Shown here: positions 36,240 through 48,474 of the stretch, one piece after another
How the letters are laid out: every line of letters starts with the position of its first letter
How positions within the stretch are numbered: position 1 is the stretch's first letter
NCBI GenBank assembly: GCA_029747015.1
Contig: JAKOGI010002227.1
Coordinates: 60,001 to 124,000 of the forward strand
Reading direction: 5' to 3'
Length of the DNA stretch: 64,000 nucleotides
From: Carnegiea gigantea
Taxonomy: Eukaryota; Streptophyta; Magnoliopsida; Caryophyllales; Cactaceae
Notes under the pieces: model-generated
What the model was told of the DNA's origin: nothing
Databases searched by the model: none
What the model saw: the letters and a program-made list of their open reading frames with translations, nothing else
Position numbers and translations under genes: made by a program

Positions 36240-37009
36240 GCTGGGCGTCCTCATATCCAATGCTCCTCGAGCTAGGCGTCCTCCCGCCTAATGCTCCTAT
36301 TGTACCTTCGGCCCTCAAAGAGTTGAGGGTTGCTAAGCACAACCCTAGGCTGATTGCTACACCTTTAGACCATAAAGGGCTGAGGATTGCTAAGTACGGC
36401 CCAAGGCTTATCGCTACATCTTTAGCTGCCAAAGGGCTAAGGATCACTAAGTATGACCCTAGCCCGATCGCTGCACCTTTAGCCTCCAAGGGACTGAGGG
36501 TTGCTAAGTACGACCCTAGGATGGTCGCTTCACTTTTAGCCCTAAGGGGCTAAGGGCCATTATGCTCGGCCCTAGGCCAATCACTGCACCTTTAGCCCCT
36601 AAAGGACTGAGGGTCACTAACCACGGTGCGAGGCCGGTCATTATACATTTAGTCACTAAAGGGCTAAGGGTCGTTAAACACGGCCTTAGGCCGATCGCTA
36701 CCACTTTAGCCCCCAGGGGCTGAGGATCGCTAAACACGGTCATAGACCGACCGCTCCACCTTTAACCCCCAGCACTAAGGATCGCTAAGCACGACCCCTA
36801 CACCATACCTTTGGCCTAAGGGGTTAAGGTCCTCCTTGAGTTGGTCCTTTACTCACGCTACGCTATTTGAGTTGTCCTCTTGCCCATCACTCCTTGCGCC
36901 TTTAAGGTCATCTTTGAGTTGGACGTCCTCTAGCTCATCGCGCCTTTGAGGGCGTCCTTGAGTAGGGCATCCTTTCACCTAACGCTACTTAAGTTGGGTG
37001 TCCTCTCGC
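36240..37009. repeat. Minisatellite of the LARD-like element, left part
   Basis: Tandem units of about 57 bp each hold a TTTAGCCCC...GGGGCTAA or similar inverted repeat, then TAAG(C/T)ACGGCCCTAGG and GGTCGCTACACC. At about 36300-36540 the units keep a 19-codon period that reads KGLRVAKYDPRLIATPLA-like. That is a by-product of the 57-bp length, not evidence of a protein. The array stops at the CACTA insertion at 37010 and resumes at 50137. Confidence 0.88.
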
Positions 37010-37249
37010 CACTACTAGGAAAGACTTTTCTAATGACAAAAAGTCATTAAATGCATTATTTTTCGTCATTAAAGGCTTTAACGATGAAAAAAAGCTGGTC
37101 TTCGTCTGTTGTTATTGGTCCCATCATTAATAGTTTTAACGATGAAATAAAAATTTTCATCGTTGTTCTTACAACGACGAAAAGAGACGTCGTCGTTATT
37201 AGTTAACTAATTAACAATGAACAAAATAATAATAACGATCAAATTGTTT

Positions 37250-40200
37250 ATCATTTACTTATAAAATCAAAACTAAAAAATGTAAAATTATTATCATTAG
37301 TAACAACTTTGATTCCTCATTATGGTTTGAATAATGGTTAACTAGGAAATTTGTGTTGTTGAAAATCGCAATCACATGATAACGACCAATTATTTTTCTC
37401 GTTACTAATTATGTGGAGCTAATGTCAAATTGTGTAATCAATATAATAGTACAATGGATTAAATAACTCAAAGAATACTAGTAATATCAAATTTACGTAT
37501 ATGTTTATATATAGGTTTATCTATTGAATTGAGAATCATTAGTTTGCAAATATATGCTACAAAGCAATATAATACCAAAAGCGCCCTAATTCTAAAAACA
37601 ACTCTGTAAGTTAGAAGTTAAAGTTGCTCTTAAATTTGACGTTCAAATACATAAAATGTTGGCTAAAAACATAGGAGAAAACTAAATGATCTCACATCTT
37701 CAAAGAAAACTGTAGAAAAGCATTGGAACTTGGAATGAGAATTTAGCATCTTCAAGTACCTACAAAATAGAAAAAAGTTTTAAACATGTATTCATAGAGA
37801 GAGATTACAAACAATATATACACCATCCAATCATGTGTCGTGCATAAAACATGAATCATCTCTGAATATTCAGTTAGTCAAGGTTGATCACATGTCTTAT
37901 CACGGAAAAGAATAATATTAAACATTTCAACAAGTACTATATCAAGAAGAAAAGCTGCACACTCCTCCTGTCCCAATTCATTGTTGAGACTTATGGGTTA
38001 TAACCTAATCGAGAGATATTGAGTTCAAATCCTTTAAACTTGATGCAGAATAATAGAATATTTCAGCACAAGATACGAAGAATCATATGTCATCCACAGT
38101 AAAACCATAATGACTGCTAACTATCATCTGAAGTGTATGCTTGAATTGATGCCTTCACCATTGGGAGGAAGAGGCAAGCAAATAAAATTTAACCTTTCCA
38201 TTCAGTTAGGAGCAAATGTCATCAAATTTGCAGGCCCCATGATTTGAAGGACATAACCCAAAATGGTTGAAATTCATCCTCCAGGAGGTCCTACAATCAA
38301 ATAGCATTGCAAAGATGCTGGGCTATTTCTAATTGACCTAAGTCACCAGGTGGAAACAAGCTAATCCACGCAAATTGGTACATGTGCTTGTTGTTCCTAT
38401 TATTTTTGCATCAGCAGAATAGTAAAACAGAATATGAGAATGAGTGCTGAGCAAAGAAAGTATAGATTGCATTGGGCTGTAAGCTGAAGTGGTCAATGAG
38501 CTGTGTGTTGGCCTATCCATGGGTCAAATTGAACCAAAATATAAAAGGGAAGGAGACGTAAGACTTCAGGTCTGTACCTCAAGCATTGGAAAGATCTTAT
38601 TCCAGTCCAATGTCATTTCCTTCGCAACAGGAGAAAGCCCAACTCATAGTCTGAGTGACATTAGCTGATACACTTTTCTTTGAATGATCTATCTGTTATC
38701 CTCAAGCTTTTAAAAATTTTAACAGGCTATATTTAACTTCTAGCAAAAGGTAGGAAAAAAATAGTCAGAAAAAATGAATTACATATAATCCTACATTCTC
38801 TGCTGACAAAATTCATACTATTGTTACCCCTAGTACTATACATAATACATCACTACTTTAATAGATCATGTTTCCTCATTTATGATTACTGTTTACATCA
38901 ATAAATTACAGGTATATATCAAGGAATTTAATATATGGAACCTGAGAAATACACACTTAGGAAACTCCACGATAATTTTAAGATATAAGCTCCTCATCTC
39001 AATTATGTTGACCTCATGTCTAATTATGTCAACCCCTGTCTGTTTGCAAACCTAAGATGAAATTTTATTGACGAACAATTCCCCCTTTCCCCCAAAAAAA
39101 CCAAAAAAGGTGAAATTGAAATGAATCACACAAAACAAAACAAATAAAACAAAGATCATATTTGAAGCAATGCATTGAAAATCTGACCCTAGTTAAATAT
39201 GTGCTCCCAAAGCCAAAGGTAATCTGTTGTTCGTCTCTCCATCATGGCATCAATCAAATCTCTTGTTGCCATCAAAATGAAATTGGATAATGAATCAAGA
39301 AATTTGTGTGCTAGACAACAAAATCACCAAATAAGAGCATTAACTTCAATCGAACCACGTTAGCTGCCACTACTTTCAACTTGTAAGCATCTACCACATC
39401 TTTTTTTCCTTTTTGGGGGGGGGACAAAGAGATCATTTCATATCTCATTGAACTTCATAATGAAAACTCAGCTTCTAAAATTATCATATGGAGACAAATT
39501 TGTTTCCTCATTCAAGTTACTAGTAAAGACTATGAGAAGGATAACTGAGATGCTTAATATGGTTAAGACATTAGATGATGGACACATCCAGATGTTGAGG
39601 ACAGAACACTCGCACATAGAAAGCAATCTTGCTAAGAGTAGAAAGGTACACCGAAAGTCTTGAGGAGAAACTGTAAGATGTACAGTGTCAATCTTAAGAC
39701 CTTATAGGGGACGTATACATGATAACACAGATGACTTTCCTTTAACTCTGACATCATTAGCAAGCAATCAAAATAGGCATCCATTACACATGATAAATCC
39801 TTTGATTAAAATACAGACCAAAACCTAACACCTTCTGAAACTAATTTTAATTCAATATCACCTAAGTTCAATCCATAACCCCAACTTTCTATATCAAAAT
39901 TTCCATTCACTGCTGACGAATTCTTGAATTTGCACAAAACTGAAAGTGAAAATATGAGAGAAAAAGAGACAAAGAGAGAAAGAGATTGAAGACTTACCTA
40001 GTTGTATTATCACTCAATAAGTCGCCTAATCCAAGCCAATGAGTTAGATGGTGGCCACAATGGTCAAATTACTATCAATTTCGAGCAAAACTATAGTCAA
40101 TTTTCAACGAAATTCAATCAGCATGGCGTGGGGAAGAAGAAGATTCCTCCATGATTTGCTAAATCTCAATGCAAATAACTCACATTCATCCGTGAAAATC

Positions 40201-40434
40201 ACATACTCAGAGGACTAAGAAGGCAATTGAGAACGATCCTAACACAAAAGAAGAAATTCCAGAACATAAACTAGAAATTTGGAAGATTGTGTGTTCTTCA
40301 TAGCTAGGGTTTCGTAGGATGAATGTCTGTGTTGAGTGGAGCGAGCATGCGCCGAGCAGAACATTAATGGTTCAGCATTTCTATTCTTTTTTTTTATATA
40401 TAGAAGGTTCAGCATTTCTTTTCAATTGTTTCTC

Positions 40435-40436
<2 letters not shown>
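37250..40436. other. CACTA 2 interior, no identified gene
   Basis: AT-rich, without recognisable protein matches. On the minus strand about 40320-39995 looks like a gene 5' region. AAACCCTAGC is followed by a short open frame from an ATG near 40155 (MEESSSSPRHAD, then stop), then an AG|GTAAGT donor-like site at about 39995. This may be the leader of a lost transposase or captured gene. A short plus-strand frame at 39448-39663 has no known match. Confidence 0.4.

Positions 40437-40483
<47 letters not shown>
40437..40483. repeat. (TA)n microsatellite
   Basis: About 23 uninterrupted TA units lie 14 bp from the left LTR of element C. It is certainly repetitive and likely variable in length. Confidence 0.95.
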
Positions 40484-40486
<3 letters not shown>

Positions 40487-40497
40487 CAATTTCTTCC

Positions 40498-41892
40498 TAT
40501 TAGATTTACTCACACAAGGACACAAGAGGGGGGAATTGTGTCTACCAGTTTTTTCCGATTTTCTCAAAACACTCGTCAGAACTATTTGAAATGCGTGTTT
40601 GCAGTAAAGCTACAGTATAATTGAGGAAACAGTAAAGAAGATAGAATATTTTTACGTGGAAAACCATCTCTGGCCCAACTAAGGTGTAAAAACCACGGCC
40701 TACTACTATAGGATTTCAGCAACATTTTCACTAAACGGGCCGAACACGTTACAACCGTAACACACGTGACTTAGTCTACCCAAGACTCTCGTTACAAACA
40801 CACATCCGAAGTCTCCCAAGACTTGGATAAATACTCACGGACACAGCATCCACACGTCCCCTATAGACACAATGTCCAACGTCTACTAAGAATTGGACAA
40901 CCTCTTATCACGGCGACAGAAAAGAGATAAAGAACACCTTACTTGAATGCTTCTAAATAAGCTGAGTGTAAGGTACAATATAACTCCTATGCCAATAATG
41001 AAGACTCGATTAAGCATTCATTTTGAAGGTTTTTCTCACAAAAAAATTCAGACTCAGAAAAGCAAATTTTAGCACTTGAAAATCGTGAAAAACCCTGAGA
41101 AATATTGAGGGAATCGGCTGCTTAAATAGTGGGATAAGTATGCTTGCCGTGCAAGGATGAGAGCAATCTCTACTTTTCTTAGCCATTCCCTAATCTGAGA
41201 GCTACCAATCTTCCTTATAGGATAGGATCACATATTTAGAGGATATTTTTTCCTTAGGAGATAAGATCAAATATTTAGAAAAGATATTTTTTTCTTAAGC
41301 GAGTAGGATTAAATCTTCTCACCAAATATTTGGAAAATATTTTGTCTCTTAAACAAGGGAAGAAATAGTTTTAGATTTTGACTGATATAAATTAATTCCA
41401 ATTGTTTCCTGAAAAACGTCAGTCCAAAATCCTTTTAAGAAAAACGTTGAAATTCGAATTCTTATTCCCATCCTCAGAACACTGCAGACCTGGCCTCTTG
41501 GACCTATTCTGAGACAGTGTTCTAAAGTACTTAAAAAACCTTTTAAAGCAAATGCTAAGTCAGGACCTTCTAATTGGCATATTAACAAGAATTTAAAAAA
41601 TAAAACCCATACTAAGCCTAAGATTCTTGTTATCAGCTGAACTCCTTGGACATAATTTTGATGTTCCATGCAATGCTCCATGCTCTGTGCTCAGAACTAT
41701 TCTGAGGTAATGTTCTCAGACTTTTGTTATCAGCTGGGCACCTTGTGCATGTATCGACTTGGATGCTCCATGCTAATTTGAACCGCTCCAAGTATTTTTG
41801 GATCCTGTCTCAACACACAACTCACGCACAGCATATTGGCCGGTCCATTTGGATTGTTATCATCAAAACCTTACACATTAATAGGGTTAAAA
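40498..41892 (-). repeat. 3' LTR of element C
   Basis: It matches 48475-49868, differing at several percent of positions by eye. It starts TATTAGATTTAC and ends near GGGTTAAAA, where the partner has GGGTCAACA. Confidence 0.93.
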
Positions 41893-42297
41893 ATTTTCCC
41901 CATTTTGATGATGACAAACCAAATGACCATAAGTCATCAAGGACAATCAATAGTGAGACAGGGCAAAAATACATTAGTGCCAAAACAGTTACCTACCCTC
42001 ACACTAGAGAAAAAGCAAGAGTTAAGAGGTCAACTTAAATAGGCAAACCAATCGAAACAAGGTCATACCCATCTTCCGCCTTTTGACATCATCGAAAAGG
42101 GTGAGGAGGCCAGAAGTTGAAATCCAGTGTGGATGAAATCACCACCAAAGCGGTAATGCGAGAAGTAACAGTGATACACTCAAGCATATGATACAGTAAT
42201 GATATTGGCCATCTGAGTCACGCACAAACAAATAACACATGCAACAAGCAAAGTTATAGCATAAATGCATTAACCATCCAAAAACAGTCATAAACCA

Positions 42298-44125
42298 TTA
42301 GTAGTCACATACATAACCAAGTGTTTGAAAAATAGCATTAGAAACAGGGAAAGGAACAGGTTCAGTAGAGGAAGGTGGAGGAGGGAATTTGGCTGTGAGG
42401 GCGAGAAGGGCACTCAGCATATCCTTGTGACGTTTTGCATTAAGCGTATTTTCCTCTGCAAGCACTTGCTTAACTTCAGCTATCTCCCCCTTCAATGTAA
42501 TCTGGTCCTGCAGCAGTGTATCAATTGTGGGAGCACTGGATGTGGAGGCTTCACTGGGAACAGGTCTAAATGGTGTTTAGAGCTCCTGTTCTGAAGTTGC
42601 ACTGCCGCCTTTTGTCACTTTGAAACCACACCCAATCAATGTGCTGTTGCCAATCTCGTCACTGACCTGAAAGCCTATTCTCTTCTGCAAGGGAATCCCA
42701 AATTTCTCAAACACTGATGTTAGCTAGAACCCATACCCCATGTCATGATCCTTGGATGTGTTGGCAAATCTCCCAATATGGCTATTTATGATTGCGGGCA
42801 AGTTAATTTGCTCACCCCTATCCAACAAATCAGTGTAGCATATGTCCATGGGATCAGCAAGGTTAAGTCCCTGGCCTCGGGGAACAATATTCTTAATCAC
42901 AAACCAAAATAACAGTCAATACAATGGTATTATTTCTCCCTTTCTCACAAATTGGCACACAGTTAGATGGGGTTTTTGGGCTAGCTTTTGGGTCAATTCT
43001 AACAGTCGTTCTTCACCTAAGACGCTCTTGTCCTCTTACATATACACATCAAAACCTTCGGAGGACACCCTAAGTAACTCACCTAACTTCTTAGCATCAA
43101 ACCGTAGGTCATGATTATTAACTGTGCTTGTTACCACTCTATTGGCGATAACACAGTTCGCATAGAACTCAGCCAAGTTTGGAACCGAACATTCTCTCTT
43201 AGTATCTGTGAACAAGTCCAACCACCCCTAGGCCTCTAACTTTTCTAAGAACACCCCAAGTCTCTGTTCCTAAAAGTATGACACCTTAATTACCTTCCCT
43301 CAAACCACAGATTTCTGGAGGAAATGCTCATATCTCTTACCAAGTGTCATGTTCTTCCTAACATTCCTTTTCTTTGGTTCATCAGATTCTTTAACCAGTT
43401 CTGACAATTATTTTGGGGCAACCCGTTTTTGAGTAGGTTTCTTGGATGGAACTGGTTTGAGGGGTATTTTGGAGGATTTATGGGCCGATTTGTTCTTATT
43501 GACAGGGCGTTCAATTCTGTCTTCTGGCATGGGCAGCACAGTGGGAGGACCCGAACTTCTAGTTCGAGGTCGTGATAAGGATGTAGTAAGAGGTACATTG
43601 GGTGAGGTAGCGGTCTTTCTTTTGCGTTAAAGGTCAGTTTGGTTGTGGTTTGGGGCTTGGTTGGAACAGTTCGTTTGAACCGCAAAAGTGGTTCATTCTC
43701 ATCACTATCCTCAGCATCTTCAACAACAAATTCATTATCAGTATGCTCAACATCATAATCCTTTGACTCCCCAACTGATTCGGCCTCATTCCCTCTTAAT
43801 CTAGACTCGGCGACAACCAGTTCATGCACCACAATCTCCCAACCCGTAATTGGGTGTACCAAATGTACCATATCAGGGTTCAAGTCTACTGATCTTAAGT
43901 CCAAACTCTTTAAGAACCCAAAAATAGAGGAAGTAATTGAAAAAGAAGGTGAGGGAGGTTTTTTTTCATACCAATCGACATCGTTTGTGGCGATAAAGGT
44001 ATCGGTGATGTTCCCTCAGAACTCATCTCAATTCCGCCCCTTTTTCTTGATAGTTGGTCTCGTAGTGATCTTGGGTGAGAAGTCTTGCACTTGGAGGATG
44101 CTTGACCGCAATGAGTTCTTGCCAT
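42298..44125 (-). pseudogene. Element C env-like ORF, decayed
   Basis: This is the decayed relative of the intact env-like ORF at 9791-11806. Matching blocks in order are an acidic Ser-rich N-terminal region (about 43904-43660), a Lys/Pro-rich region, NLAEFYANCVI followed by GELLRVSSEGFDVYM (43036-43221), and a C-terminal coiled coil with EIAEVKQVLAEENTLNAKRH (42298-42495). At least three frame changes and several stops separate the blocks. Conservation of layout across two diverged elements supports this as a real gene of the family. Confidence 0.82.
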
Positions 44126-44604
44126 TGTGAAGATTTGACGATTTGAGGTGATTTGAAGTTAGGGTTTTGAAGGGGTTTAAGGAAAGAGAGGGAAATCATG
44201 TTCTTGGTAGAGAGAGAGAGGGATGGATGGATGGATGGATGGGTTATGGAAAGAGAATGGTTTGAATGCAGCACATCATTACACTAGGTATGGTATAAAT
44301 TATAGGTTAGGTGTAATGAAAATGAAATTTCGATTCCCAAAAATCTTTTAATAACGCGACTTGGTTAGCACATGATATAAACAGTGGTCAGGTATGCTCC
44401 TAGAGCCTATTCTTACTATTAAAAGTTCGATGTCTCAGGACACTAAGGATAATATCATTAAACCTCAACAAGTTTCAGCATATTACATTCCACACATATG
44501 CCAGTAAGAGCACAAAAATTGAATGCATCCATTGTAACAATTTATTGGCCTAAAAACCCTTAACTAGTCAATCATTGCGGTTAAACAAGCATGCTCAAGT
44601 TCTT

Positions 44605-46500
44605 TTAATCATACCTAATTCAAGTCTGTTCCTCTCAAACTACTCTCTACTCAGTGCCTTGGTATAGATGTCAACAATTTGCTTATCAGTGGCACAAAAA
44701 TTCATTGAAATTAAGCCTTTTTCAACATTGTCTCTCAAAAAATGATGACGTATGTCAGTATGCTTAGTCCTTTTATGTTGGCATGGGTTTTTAACAATGT
44801 TAATTGCACTTGTTTTATCACAAAATATAGGAATGCATTCCATGTCAACAGAAAAGTCCTTGAGTTGTTACCTTATCCACAACAATTGAGCATAACAAGA
44901 AGCAGCTGCTACATACTCGACTTCTGCTGTGGACATGGCAACGGAGTGTTGTTTCTTAGTTGCCCAAGAGACCAAACAGGGTCCAAGAAAATGAGCCATA
45001 CTTGAAGGGCTTGTTCTATCAACCAAGAATTCAGCATAATCCGCATCAGCATACCCAATGAGTCTAAAATTGCACCCTCGAGGATACCATAAAGCTAAGT
45101 CCAAGGTTAATAGTTGTAAATGTTTCCTCATAATCAATCCCCTCTTCTTGGTTGTAACCCTGAAACACCAACCTGGCCTTGTTCCGAGTGACTGTTCCGA
45201 ATTCATCCAGTTTGTTCTTGAACAATCACTTGGTGCCAATTATCGATCTGTCCTTAGGCCTTGGTTCAAGGTGCTAAACCTTGTTCCTTTCGAGCTGATG
45301 AAGCTCTTCTTGCACAGCAGTAACCCAGTCAGAATCTGTAAGGGCTTTATAAATATTCTTTGGCTCAATGTTAGATTAAAAAGCATAGAAAGCACATAAG
45401 TTTCTAAGTTTGGATCTGGTTTGCACCCTTGTATTAATGTCAGACATAATCTGGTCAAAAGGGTGCGAGCTCTGGTGCTTCCAGGGTTGTCGAATAAATG
45501 GATCTACAGATACACTTACCAATCTCTCCTGGGTATTTGGTGAAACAGGTTCTGGAAATGTTCTGGTGCCTATTCCCATATTAGTTCGGTAATAATTGGG
45601 TTGAGTGGGTCGGTTCTGTTCAAGTTCAGCAATGCTTCCCCCTAACTAGTTTGCTCCCTGCCCACCTTCCAAATTATCAGTTCCAGGACATAGTTCACCT
45701 TCAAGAGCCTTACCTTTGTCAACTATGAAGCTTTGAGCGAGTAAGAGGTCTTTTCTTACAAGACCAAGTTTAAACTCTTCTTCCTGTGTATCATGCTCAA
45801 CCACAGAGTTAGTCTCATCAAACAATACATACCTCTTCCCTCCTCTACTTGTGATCCTCATAGGACCACACAAATCAACATGTAGCAGTTCAAGAGGTCG
45901 AAAAGTACTAACACAGTTCTTTGACTTGAAAGAAGTTCTAACTTACTTTCCTCTAGCACAAGCGTCGCACACCTTGTCATCATTGTACTTGATGGAAGGT
46001 AGTCCGACTACTAGATCCTTAGAAACAACTTTATTCAAAACAGAAAGGCTTGCATGACCTAGCATCTTGTGCCAAAGCATAACATAGTCATCAAGAGCAC
46101 TTAAACAAGTCAAATGATTTTGAGGAAGTGAAAGAACACACACTTTATACACATTTTTGTATTGCTTCCCCCTCAACACAACACCACCAGAATTAACATT
46201 GGTAATCAAGCATTGATCTAAAGAGAATTTAACATGATTACATCTATCGCACAATTGAAACACACTTAGCGAATTATGTTGTAACCCATCAACCAAGTAC
46301 ACATTATCAATAGAGTGAGAGAGTGATTTACCTATCTTACCTACACTGATAATTTTTTCATATTTGCCGTTTTCAAATGCCACTCTCCCTCCATCAAAGG
46401 CTGTAAGTGAGAGGAAGTTTGATTCGTCTCCCATCATGTGCCTTGAGCAACCACTATCCAAGAACTATAGTTGATTGCCTCCTCTCACTTTAGCCTGTAA
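44605..46500 (-). pseudogene. Element C pol, with integrase and RT cores deleted
   Basis: Protease has LDSGCSRHMMGD (about 46460), preceded by a TAG where element A has tryptophan. The pre-integrase region has HKMLGHASL and CDACARGK (about 45950). The frame then enters the start of integrase (CGPMRITSRGGKRYVLFDE) and jumps within about 10 codons to the post-integrase linker, so the D,D,E core is missing. The linker continues (45376-45579), then the first part of reverse transcriptase ([20 protein letters not shown]). A second jump follows directly into RNase H (LALWYPRGCNFRLIGYADAD, about 45080), which ends near 44605. In-frame stops are frequent. No catalytic polyprotein is possible. Confidence 0.9.
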
Positions 46501-46505
46501 AATAG

Positions 46506-48416
46506 CTAAGTGTTTGTCTTGAGAACCCAGATCCACTTGGGTCCTATTTTCTTTGACATGGAGGTTAAGTCATCTTTTCTAATCCATACTTGTTTAACAT
46601 ACAATGAGTTTCTCTCCATGGCTCTTTTTCTCAAAGGACAAGCACAGCGATAACGACCAGTTTTTCCACAGTGAAAACAGATTATATTTTCTTGAAGTCC
46701 AACACATTTTTTGTTTACTGGTTTAGTGACACTCCTACTCACAAATCCTAGTCCTTTTTTATTACAACTATGGTGAGTGTTTAACCAATTAAGTGCTTCT
46801 GAGGAACTGTTCCAACGCCTGTTCTGAACAAGGTCAAATTCGGCCTTATGGAGCTTTTCAAGCAACTGACTGTTTTCATTTATCAGGGCTTCTATCCTGA
46901 ATGCTTCTGAGGAACTGTTCCTGTGCCTGTTCTGAACGAGGTCAGATTCAGCCTTATGAACCTTTTCAAGCAACTGATTGTTTTCACTTACCAATAATTC
47001 TATCTTTAAGTTCCAGTTCTCGGGACTCTTCTTCCAGCTTTGAGATATCAGTCTTAAACACTTCTTCTCTCTTGTTCATTAGTTCTTTTAGTATGTCAAC
47101 GTCCTTGCTTAAGGTAAAAGTTCTTTTATCTTGTTCAGACGTGAGAATCTCATTTGCTTGCTCAAGTTCTTGTATGGTTTTTTCAGGCATTCAAACATCC
47201 CTTTTTAACTTGGAACAAGTATCTTTAAGCGTACAATTCTCAGTACTTATTGCCTCACATCCATCCATTAAGGAAAACAATAATTTTAGAATTTTTGCTT
47301 TTTTAAAACCACGTACCTTTTCCTTGAATTGGGACCTGCTCTCGTCCAATTCTGAGTCAACTCCGGATTCGCTTCTGGCTATGAGCGCCAATGCAACAGC
47401 TTCGTCTTGAGAGGTATCCTCTTCTTCTGAAGTTTCACCCCATGCTGCTACCATAGCTTTAGTGAAGTGCTTAGCAGAACTACTAAGCTGTGGCTTCTTT
47501 CCGCGGTTTCGGAACTGTTCTAACACCTGTTCTTCCTTCTGCATGGGGCAATATTTTACAATGTGGTCATGCTTTCCACATCTGAAACACCCAGAGGCTT
47601 GGTCTTGGTTGCTGTTCCTTGCTTTGCTGGTACTCCCCTTCTTGATACTCTTTTCAACTTTCTTGAAGATTTTCTTGAACTTACGAGTTACCAAGGCCAT
47701 TTCTTCCTCATTCAAGTCCGAATCATCACTTCCTATGGCCTTTAGGGCAAGGCCTCGATCTTTCTTTATTTCCTCTTTCATCTGGGAGTTTTTCCTCAAC
47801 TCGTAAGTTTGAAGGTTCCCAATGAGCTCATCCAAAGAGATTTCGTCCATCTTTTTTACTTCCTAGATGGTTGTAACTTTCATTTCCCACGAATGAGGCG
47901 AAAATCATAGGATCTTCCTTACCAATTCCTCAGTGGTAAAGGATTTTCCCAAGGATTTCAACTCACTAGTGATGTGGGTAAAATGTGTATACATATCAAT
48001 CACTGTCTCTTTGTCACTCATTTCGAACGGTTCGTACTTTCTCATCAGCAGCTTGATCCTGGACTGTTTGATTTGGTTGGTTCCTTCGTGAGCCACGCGA
48101 AGAGAATTCCATATCTCCTTTGCCGATTCACACTCTGAGATACGAGCGTACTCGTCCGGTCCAAGGCCTTAGCATTTTTCTCCATCTTTTTGAAGTCATC
48201 TGAGTCAAACTCATTTGACTTCTTAGGAACTATTTTGCCATCTTCTGTGGTTTTCATTGAAATGTAAGGACCATTCTCAATGATCATCCACAGCTCATAA
48301 TCACTAGCTTGAATGTAATTTTCCATGCGGTTTTTCCACCAATTGTGATGTTGCCTATTAAAGTATGGTGGTCGAGTCATAGATTAACCCTCTAAGATTC
48401 CTTGTGGTGCAGTCAT
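46506..48416 (-). pseudogene. Element C gag, broken
   Basis: gag starts MTAPQGILEG at the ATG at 48416. It has an in-frame TAA eleven codons in, then TRPPYFNRQHHNWWKNRMEN and the copia gag core. A short deletion near 48170 shifts the frame. The first zinc knuckle is intact (CFRCGKHDHIVKYCP, about 47570). The second has arginine for histidine (CFHCGKTGRYRCACP, about 46660). Between them is a coiled coil with a 108-bp tandem duplication (about 46793-47008). A frame change lies between about 47190 and 46994. It ends with GPKWIWVLKTNT and a TAG at 46506-46508. Confidence 0.88.
46793..47008 (-). repeat. 108-bp tandem duplication in element C gag
   Basis: TGCTTCTGAGGAACTGTTCC occurs at about 46795 and 46903 with the same downstream context. 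The encoded segment NQLLEKVHKAESDLVQNR is followed by SQLLEKLHKAEFDLVQNR. The unit is 36 codons, so frame is kept. Element A has one such segment. Confidence 0.88.
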
Positions 48417-48460
48417 CTTTTCAGGATCTCTCAAGGTGTTAGCCTAGGTGTGAGAACTCT

Positions 48461-48472
48461 ACTCTGATACCA
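48461..48472 (-). promoter_or_regulatory. Primer binding site of element C (tRNA-iMet)
   Basis: On the minus strand TGGTATCAGAGT lies two bases inside the 5' LTR. It differs by one base from the site of element A. Confidence 0.9.
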
Positions 48473-48474
48473 CT

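Noticed and set aside
40319..40624. 101-codon plus-strand ORF with a run of Tyr-Ile
   Set aside because: The Tyr-Ile run is the (TA)n microsatellite, and the frame crosses the LTR boundary of element C. Not a gene.
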